Positions 55,963 through 64,000 of a DNA stretch of 64,000 bases are shown here, in pieces. Origin of the DNA: Nemertoderma westbladi. Its lineage: Eukaryota > Xenacoelomorpha > Nemertodermatida > Nemertodermatidae. A program made the translations under genes and the position numbers. A model generated the notes under the pieces. That model was not told where the DNA came from and did no database searches. It saw only the letters and a program-made list of their open reading frames with translations. The DNA lies in the NCBI GenBank assembly GCA_032718475.1, contig JAUCBJ010007204.1, positions 62,001 through 126,000 on the forward strand. The letters are read 5' to 3'. Every line of letters starts with the position of its first letter. Position 1 is the first letter of the stretch.

Positions 55963-58900
55963 TTAAGTTGGGGAGTCCCTAGATGTTTGTTGGATTAGGG
56001 AGGTGGTCGTGGGAAGAGTATCTTGTCTCCCATAGTTTCCGGAGAGTTCTCTGTCTCTTTCCAGTAAACATAAACGACCCACTGGGCGATTGAGCTGCTG
56101 CGTCTCGAAGACAATTCCCGGTTTCTTGAAGTTACGTCGCATGACGACGAGTTCTACCGATCGCACCAAACCGTCATCCGAGATGTGTGTCTCGATTATA
56201 CGACCTGTCTGCCACCTCTTACGTGGAAGATCTACATCCACAATAAGAACCATGTCTCCAGCGCTAACGTTTTCTTGCTGCGCAAACCACTTAGTTCGAA
56301 GTTGTAGCGTGGGCAGATAATGTTTTTCGAAATGGTCAGCGAAACGACGGGATAACAACTGCATGAGTTGCCAAGTTTGTCGGCAGTATTCGTCTCCGTC
56401 TGTGATTTCCGATTGTGGGAGCATGGCTACAGGTTTCTTCAGTAGGAAGTGCGCGGGTGTTAGCGCCTCCAGGGAATCGGGACTCGATGAGACTGGCATA
56501 AGCGGTCTCTCGTTGAGATAGGCGGCGATTTCTTCCATTAACGTCCGCAAAAGTTCGTCGGTGAGATAAGCGCGGCAAGGCACTATAAAATGAAATGCCG
56601 TCTTCACACTTCTTATTAATCTCTCCCAACTTCCTCCCCACCAAGGGGCGTCGGCGGCGTTGAAGGTCCAACTAGACGCTGTTACTCGTAGTTGGTCGTC
56701 CACCTGTCTTTGGTTCCAATCTTTGACGTAAGCTTTGATTTCATTGTTGGCACCAATGAAGTTTGTTCCCTTATCAGATCTCATCGTGTTACTAGTGCCA
56801 AAGCGAGCGATCTGTCGTCGTAAGCTTAATAGAAAGCTGTTGGTAGATAAATCGTTCACCATATCGAGATGGATGGCTCTACAAGTCATACAAACAAAGA
56901 TTACACACCATCTCTTGACTATAGTCCTAGCACGATATACTTCAATAGGGCCAAATAAATCCACACCGGTATTAGTAAAGGGTGGTTCATAAAAGCTTAC
57001 TCGTTCCCTAGGTAATTCTGCCTCTCTCTGTGTTAAAGGCCTACTGAATGCTTTCCTACAGGGTATACAGTTCCTAAGAACTTGGTTCAGAGCTCTACGG
57101 GCTTTATAAAAATAATAGCGAGTTCGAATTTCGCTAAGAACTCGTTCTCTACCAGCATGATAAAGTTTGCTGTGAACATCTACAATCATCTTGACTTGTA
57201 TTTCAAGATTTCTAATGAGTATGGGGAACTTAGTATCAAAGGATAATGGGGCATTCGTTAACCTTCCTCCAACACGTATCAACCCATCTATCATTGTGCT
57301 AGAGAAACGATCCCTTAAGCGCATCTGTGGATTTCTCAACAACAGGAAATACTTATCGGAATCTTCATAGCATTGTAAGAGTCTCAGCATCTGTTTGTTG
57401 GTTTCTTCATGCTCCTGATAACTGATCTTCTCCTTCAGAAACTTGTCGGGTACCTTATATTTGGGAATGTCTTTAATAACATGGACCTGCACTGATGTGA
57501 TTGGAGCGGTATCACCCTTTGTTTTCATCCCAGAGTAGTGATGGTGAAAACATCTCTTTAAATATGTAACGGCCTTACAGAGTCGATTCCAGGAACTGTA
57601 GTGATGTATCGCTCTCTGCAGAAGTGGTGAGAGTCCTTGCGAGACGTCTGGTATGCCAGATTTCCAATCTTTATCACGGATTTCCACAATGGGTTTATTT
57701 GTGGCTGTGGGTTTCTGATCCAAAGCGTCGTCTCCGGAAGTATGTAGTACAGACAGATCTACTGTGGGTTTGAATAACTTCGATTTACTCGCCTGAGTTT
57801 TAGGTTTGACTTTCTCCGCTCCCTTGGCCTGTCTAATTTCTGCTGTAGTAAGATGAGGAGGCCATTCTTCTTCTTCTTTGTAGAGGAAGTCGGGTCCACC
57901 TAACCAGTCTGGAGTATCTACCAGTTCTTGTGGAGTTGCTCCCCTGGAAGCGATGTCCGCTGGATTAATCGTTCCGGGGCAATGTCTCCATTGATCCATC
58001 GTCGTGCGACTGAGTATAATAGCTACTCTGTTGGTAACGAAGACGCTGAACTGACAGACTTCATTGGTTATATACTCCAACACGAGTAAAGCGTCGGTCC
58101 AATAGACAGTTTTCTCCAGGGGATAGTCGATCTGTTCTGTTACATTCCGGCCGATGGCTGTAGCGTATAGAGCCGCTTTTAACTCCGCTTGAGGAACTTT
58201 CAACTTGTTGTTTATCAATGCCTTAGAGGTAACCAAGGCAACTTTGATTCTGTCCGGAGTTTCCACCCTTAGGTAGGCTACTATACCTATTCCCATATCG
58301 CTGGCGTCTCCAAACACATGGAGTTGATATGAATACGTAGGGAGAACATGACCAAAATATGAACGGGAAATTATGAAGTTTTCGATGGCTGGTAGAGAAT
58401 CTTCCCATTTCATCCACTTCTTTAATAATTCTCCCTTAAGTGGATCGTCCCATGAGTGGCTTTCAAGCCACATTTGTTGTACTAAACTCCGAGCAATCAA
58501 TATAACTGGGCTAATAAATCCCAATGGATCGAAATAAGTGCTCAGGATACTTAAACAAATCCGTTTAGTCCGAACTGGATTATCTCGCTGTTTTAGTTGG
58601 AAAAACAGGATATCTCTTTCTGTGTCCCATTTCAAACCAAGGGTCTTAGTTTCTGGGAGATCATCCTTTATTAGATCTAGGTCTTTTGTTCCTCGATCTT
58701 CTACCGGGATCGACTCCAGAAACTCACGGGAGTTGCTGGTGAATTTAGTTAATCGAAATCCACCTTTCTTTAAGCATTCTACCGTTCCTTTAGCGACCTC
58801 AATGGCTTCTTCTACTGATGGAAGGGACTTCAGATTATCGTCCATGTAGATGTCTCGTTTGATATTGTCGATCACTTCTTTAGAGAAGGCGTCTCGGTTG

Positions 58901-61043
58901 TCATCCGCAGTGGTGCGCACCACGGAACAGGCGTTTGAAGGGCTCGAGATTATCCCAAAAGCTTGGATGGTCATCCAATACTCCACAGGTTTCTTATTGA
59001 GGTCTCCTTCAGGCCACCACAAAAATCGTAGGCTATCTCGATCCCTATCCAGCGCTTTGACTTGTAAGAACATGCCTTCTATATCTGAGGCGAAAGCAAT
59101 GGAGTATTGTCTTAATCTTAGTAGTATTCCCAACAAGGATTGGAGTAAGTTGGGTCCGGGTAACAATTCAGAATGGGTCCGGGTAACAATTCAGAATTAA
59201 GAGATTGGCCCATATAAAGGGCGGAACCGTCAAACACCACTCGTACTTCATGGGGTTTACCGGGTTTGGGAACGTAATGGTGAGTTAAATAATACGTTCT
59301 CTCAGTTATGGGTGTTTCTTCCGGTACTAGCTCCGCATATCCCTTGCTAATAAACTTCTTCAACTGTGTTTGATATATTTCTTTAGCTGAAGAATTTGCC
59401 GTAAGGCGTCGATGTAGTTGAGCAATTCTTTTCTCCGCCAAAGGTCTGTTGTTAATGAACTTTGGTTCTCGCTTTCGGAAAGGAAGTCCGATCTCATACC
59501 TACCTTGATCTTTAAGAAAACAAGTAGTTGTCGCTTGGATCTGCTTGGCTCTTTCTTCCTCCACCGATAGGGCCTTATCGTAGGAGTTGGGCTCTACGAC
59601 CTCTTGAGTAAAGAATCTCACGGCGTGTTCATCCCGAGTCTTGGCATTATAACGTTCAATGACGTCATTAAGCTCATCGTTATAGTCGTCTCGCTCAGAT
59701 GGGAGAAGGAGTTGACATAAGTTCACTTGATTTTGCCAAGTCTCGCTTTCCTTAAGGAGATCGATGGCATTCTCCTCATCAAAAAGTTGATGTATATCGT
59801 CGTTGTCTGAGGAGTATGGAGTTCCCTCAGTTGGATCGTCGAACTCACTGTTCTCAACTTCCCATTCTCGCGCTTGATATACCTGATCTTTCGGTAATCT
59901 TTCCATGAGAGTTCTACGGGAAGGGCCAGTAAAGTACCAACCTACTCTAGTTCTTCCCGCATAAACTTGTAGAGGTTGCGGTTGAGCAGGTCGTTTCTCC
60001 AATGTCTCGAGCGCTTCATGCGCATTTTGACCGATGAGTATTTGCACTCCAGGATAATCTGTCTGGAATCGAGGTATCTTAAGATGTTGGATGCTCTCAT
60101 CCTCGTCCCAATTATAAAGGTCTGCTTGAGTATTAGCGAAGTTCTTTATAGCCACCATTTTCACTGACCTTATGCTATGTTCTCCTAGTTCGTCCTGGGG
60201 GGTGGACAACGCACCTACATAATAATCCGCGGTTACTGTGGATTTCCAAACTTGCATAATTCCTGACATTTTTAGCTTAGTTCGGAACTTGGGTTGTCCA
60301 GCGAATATGTCTTCGGCTAGCTCTTTGTCGATGAATGTTCCTGTACTACCGGAGTCAAGGAGGGCGTTCACTACATAACTCCTTTTTGGTCCGTGGACCC
60401 TTACCTGTACCACAGGAAATTCTCTAATCCCTACATTGGAAGTTGGCGCTTTCCAAGATGGTTGTCGATCAGAAGTAGTTAGAGCGAGGTCAATGTCTGT
60501 ATCTTTTTCATAAATGAGTGCTCGATACACTGTGGTATTTATCATGTAACAGGATTCGTTTTCGTCGGAGAACTCGTCTGTATAGAATCCTTCCATCTCA
60601 GATTGATCAGTGTCGTTCACATCACTGAACTGGACATGTAGTTCGGAATCACTTACCTGACTCGGACTATTTCGCTCGAATTCAGTGTGCAACAAGATAT
60701 GATGTTTCGCACCGCACTTGGCACATCTTGTGTCAGAGTAACAGGTTCGCCGTTGGTGTCCATGTCTGAGGCAATTATAACACAACCGCTTATCCCACAT
60801 GACTTCACGTCTCTCAGTTAATGATTTCTTTAGAAATTCATCACACATATTCAAGCGATGGGTCCCATCACATAGCGCACATTTCGGTTTGATGTTACTC
60901 ACCTTACTTTGCGTAACATTGTGCACACTTGCTTTTTCTTCGGGCTTTCTCACCTGAATTCTCTTGGGAGACGTAGGAGGAGTTTTTCTTACCTGTTCTC
61001 TCTTGTCATTTGTTCGAGTCATAGTCACTATGAATATAATCAA
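55963..61043 (-). pseudogene. BEL/Pao pol (and nucleocapsid) of copy 2, frameshifted
   Basis: Two open frames, 61043-59118 and 59166-55963, are parts of one polyprotein. The first holds the nucleocapsid knuckles (CALCDGTHRLNMC, CYNCLRHGHQRRTC), the protease (LLDSGSTGTFID) and the start of RT. The second holds the rest of RT (YMDDN), RNase H (HVFGDASDMG) and integrase (H2C2 module, VDLFGP, RSDKGTNF, GSWERLIR). They are separated by a 23-bp tandem duplication at 59152-59197. Apart from this, substitution relative to copy 1 is light and all catalytic motifs are kept, so the duplication is probably a late lesion. Confidence 0.9.
59152..59197. repeat. 23-bp tandem duplication in RT
   Basis: The 23-bp word starting GGGTCCGGGTAAC is present twice in direct contact (59152-59174, 59175-59197). 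Copy 1 has it once. As 23 is not a multiple of three it breaks the pol frame. Confidence 0.95.
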
Positions 61044-61068
61044 CTTACAATGAGTAAACTAATAACAA

Positions 61069-62235
61069 CTATATATGGATAATATATGACCTATCTATAC
61101 ACGAATATATTTCGTACAGTTGTTCATCAAATTTAGCCTGGTTCGTAGCCCTCATTTCCACATCGATGGCATCCAACACACGCTGGGCTCCTTCACTATT
61201 AGGGCTAAGCCCCTCTAACCTTCTCCTCAACTCTTCATCACCTAAAAAACGTTGATAGTCTGACAGATAGATGTCAATGGCATCCCTCTTATGCGGTTTC
61301 TCTGCCATCACTTCACTTTCCACTTGGGAAAAAGTAGCGTCTGTTGATTCTCCATAGGTTGAGCGCTCCTCCAGCTGAGCTTTCCACTGAGCTGTTCCTT
61401 GAACCTGGCGACTCACCCGTTGAAACCAAGTCTTTACGGCAACTTGCAACGACGTGTCTTGTCTTCTTTTAGAAGCCTCCTCAAAGGCAGATAAGATTAG
61501 TCTGATTCGCAGAATTCTTTCTCTAACTTGATAAAGCAGTTGTCCCTGCTCTTGAGGTCCTTGAGGTTGTTGAAACAGTTGTTTTTCTACTCTCTCCATA
61601 GAGCTGAAGAATCCCTGTGCGTATCCGGCTGCGGACCTCTTCCACACAGCTGGATCGATGGTTTCCTTGGCTACTCCCATCCGGTGTATGTCTTCCCAGG
61701 CAGCTTCTGATAAAACAAACGGGAGTCCGGGTCCGGGGAAGTTCCATTGCGACTCGACCATAGACTTCAGTTCTTCCCTTGTGTATCCCTCATAACTATC
61801 TTTAGTTGATCGCTTACTTCTCGCCCAATCGATCTGGTGTTCTTCCACCGCGATCAATAACCTAGTGAGTACGGCTGCAGGAAGGATGAGAAGGGGATCC
61901 GAATAAACCGCATCCGTCGTCCTTGCTCCGCGCTCGGGTGTCAGCTCTACAGTATCTTCACTACTGGAGCTGTCGGGCCGCTGAGAAATAAGTTCTTGGC
62001 TCGCGGGTTGTTGCTGTTCCGCTGCTTCTTGGTCCCGCTTGACCTGAGCTCGAGTGCCTATGATAGACCTACGACGTTGGACCAGCCTATGTTCTGTTAT
62101 TACTACTGGAGGGATGACCTTCCTCACAGTGGGAGGTGAACTGAACTTAGGACTAGATGGTTCTACACCTCTATCTGAGTCGCAGATAGTTACATCTAAT
62201 AAACTGTCTGACAGGTTCTGCTTAGTATCAGACAT
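61069..62235 (-). pseudogene. gag N-terminal part of copy 2, deleted downstream
   Basis: ATG at 62235. The first about 370 codons align with copy 1 and show the intact N-terminal Gag that is broken there: a charged start, a helical domain (ILPAAVLTRLLIAVEE) and WNFPGPGLPF. After KFDEQL near 61130 the sequence leaves the alignment and ends at 61069. About 1.85 kb of copy 1 (roughly 21925-23770, the coiled coil and capsid-like region) is missing, replaced by a short AT-rich filler (about 61030-61125). This Gag could not form a normal capsid. Confidence 0.82.
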
Positions 62236-64000
62236 GTTTGTTTACACAGTTGAATGTCCACTGCTATATTACAGTCTAAGCAAGTCTAGTAGTTCAGCAC
62301 CAACTGCTAGCCTAATAATTAATCACCGATACTGCCACTCAGTGTAGCGTGATATATATATAATATTAGAATACCGGTATGCTTATGGTATATATAAGTA
62401 TAATTATTAACTAGAATTAATTACAGAATACCGGTATGATTTCAGCTTAAGTTTATGAACATAAAGATAATAAGCCTATTGTAAATACCGGTATATCAAT
62501 TATTTTAAATAACTGAATTTCTGAATTTTAAGGGTTACTTGGTTACTTTAACTTACTTTATTACCGTTATTTAAGCAGTGGTCCAACTGATATTGAGACC
62601 TAGTTGTTGTATGGCAGGCCTACTATTTATAAATCGTTTGAGTTGATTTATAATATATATATACCCGTTTAATGGGTTTTGTCAATGTTTGAAATAAATG
62701 TTATTATTTCTGGGGGAGTCACTACACATAAGCTGTGCGCTCTCAGTGGAGTGCTACTTGTTAGACATTAAAACAAATAATTCTAATTTACCTAAGTTAC
62801 TTAATACTACAAATTACGTACAATTCGGGTTGAGATTACAATCTCTAAATAAACACAAAAATTTAATTACAAATACACAAATACAAATTTTTAGGGTAAT
62901 TTTACAAGAAGTCTACTAACCAGCCTAACAAAGGGTTAGAATATCTGGTTATTACAACGGACAGGTTACTACGGTATTTGAAAATAATAAGTAGTAGTAA
63001 ATATACTGCGTTGTCCAGATAGGAAAATACCACCGTCTGACGACCTATAACCGTATCGCTATAGGTACTACGTTATGTATCACGGAGTGTCCCTACCTAG
63101 AAGTTAATTACCGCGGTCTACCAGAACCAACGTGCCTATTAACCACTTTACAACACATATACACTGCCTACACACTAATTGCTTTCGGAAAGCACTGTAC
63201 ACTAAACCCTAAATTAGGTACAAGTACTTGTACAACAAATAATTAGTAGTTAAAAATACTTGAACAGCTAAAAGAACCACGGTATCTGCCGGAGTGACCA
63301 AAGCACAAAATCTCCAGTCTTTACCTACGCCGAGCAGCCCTGATGTAGTACCGGGGTTAGTTTAACTATAACGGTATGTATAACAAACACAATTACTGTA
63401 GGAATAAACTTGGGGATATGAATGTTGCGAATAATAGCATAAACTCTGAATAATAAATATTACGCTACGCGTACAAACTACTCAAACAAAATGCAGACCA
63501 AATACTGACAGACTACTATCAAGCCTAAACAAACTACGGTATATGCAGACTCCGAAATGGTTAAGTAGTATGCGTTCTAACCCAGTAGTATGACTTATTC
63601 TTTAGATGGGGGTTTACCTTACAGCTATGGCTGCCCCTACTTCCTAACCGTTCTTTATCGGACAGATGCTTTACACACACCGAAATTTCCTCAAACCCAA
63701 CAGCAGCCAGACAACTATCCAGCCTACAAATTATCTAAATAAAATTATACGCTACCCGTACAGACTACACAAACAAAGTACAGACTAAACGATGGCAGAC
63801 TACTATCAAGCCTAAATAAACCACAGGACATGCAGACTCCGAAATGGTTAAGTAGTATGCGTTCTAACCCAGTAGTACGACTTATTCTTTAGATGGGGGT
63901 TTACCTTACAGCTATGGCTGCCCCTACTTCCTAACCGTTCTTTATCGGACATACACTCTACATGCACTGCAATCCGTTCAGACCTAATCAACAGTTAGCC
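62236..64000 (-). other. leader of BEL copy 2, to window end
   Basis: Corresponds to 19601-20826 and then 11627 back toward 10930 of copy 1. It contains one unit of the ACCGGTAT repeat (62345-62500), the uninterrupted LINE target site near 63390, and two copies of the 288-bp repeat (about 63590 and 63880). No gene. Confidence 0.75.

Larger units (their letters stand above)
49658..64000 (-). mobile_element. giant BEL/Pao retrotransposon, copy 2 (incomplete in window)
   Basis: On the minus strand the order is leader (64000-62236), gag, pol, spacer, third ORF, 3' LTR, exactly as in copy 1. Its 5' LTR lies beyond the window. It shows that the third ORF is part of the family and not a chance insertion. 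Damage differs from copy 1: an internal gag deletion, a 23-bp tandem duplication in pol and a deletion of about 850 bp in the third ORF. It has no LINE in its leader. Confidence 0.88.

Overview
The window comes from the nuclear genome of an invertebrate animal; the phylum cannot be settled from the sequence. The reasons are BEL/Pao LTR retrotransposons (a metazoan group), a CR1/L2-like LINE with a PHD-type zinc finger, hAT-type DNA transposon ends, and two spliceable host exons of a C2H2 zinc-finger factor. There are no bacterial operons. Almost everything between about 4.4 kb and 64 kb is transposable-element DNA, much of it nested.

Layout. 0-4.4 kb: AT-rich host DNA with a 944-bp hAT-like non-autonomous element (750-1693) and two exons (2976-3763, 4083-4272) of a zinc-finger transcription factor with a CtBP-type PIDLS motif. 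4.4-9.3 kb: a diverged MITE relative with a 36-bp satellite, an inverted-repeat region, and a frameshifted LINE (5638-8927). 9330-36066: a very large BEL/Pao element on the + strand with 1.29-kb LTRs. Its 2.2-kb leader is interrupted by an 8-kb LINE (11628-19600) that has its own three reading frames (Ulp1-like protease, ORF1, endonuclease-RT) and is itself split by a 1,065-bp insertion with a 34-bp target duplication. Without the LINE the BEL element is about 18.8 kb. It carries gag-pol (20827-28814) and then a third coding region of about 1,420 codons (30441-34702) whose product I do not recognise.

36-47.5 kb: fragments of DNA transposons, then a complete, young, gag-only BEL-like element on the - strand (38036-44848) with 547-bp LTRs, a 5-bp target duplication, a very long Gag frame ending in BEL-style zinc knuckles, and a 1.5-kb array of short hairpins where pol would normally lie. 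After it come a MITE with a 9-bp target duplication (45090-45350), an orphan ORF and a 5'-truncated RT fragment. 47530-49657: LTR plus leader of another copy of the large BEL family, abutted by a third copy on the - strand (49658 to beyond 64000) with the same gene order: gag, pol, spacer, third ORF, LTR.

How the parts work together. In the large BEL family, gag-pol would supply capsid, nucleocapsid, aspartic protease, RT, RNase H and integrase. The third ORF sits between pol and the 3' LTR, where some LTR elements carry env, but it has zinc-binding motifs and a basic tail instead of signal peptide or membrane segments. Both long copies are now damaged (stops, frameshifts, deletions, a 23-bp duplication), but they are damaged at different places, so the architecture is well supported. 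The gag-only element has nearly identical LTRs but no pol, so it must have been mobilised in trans.
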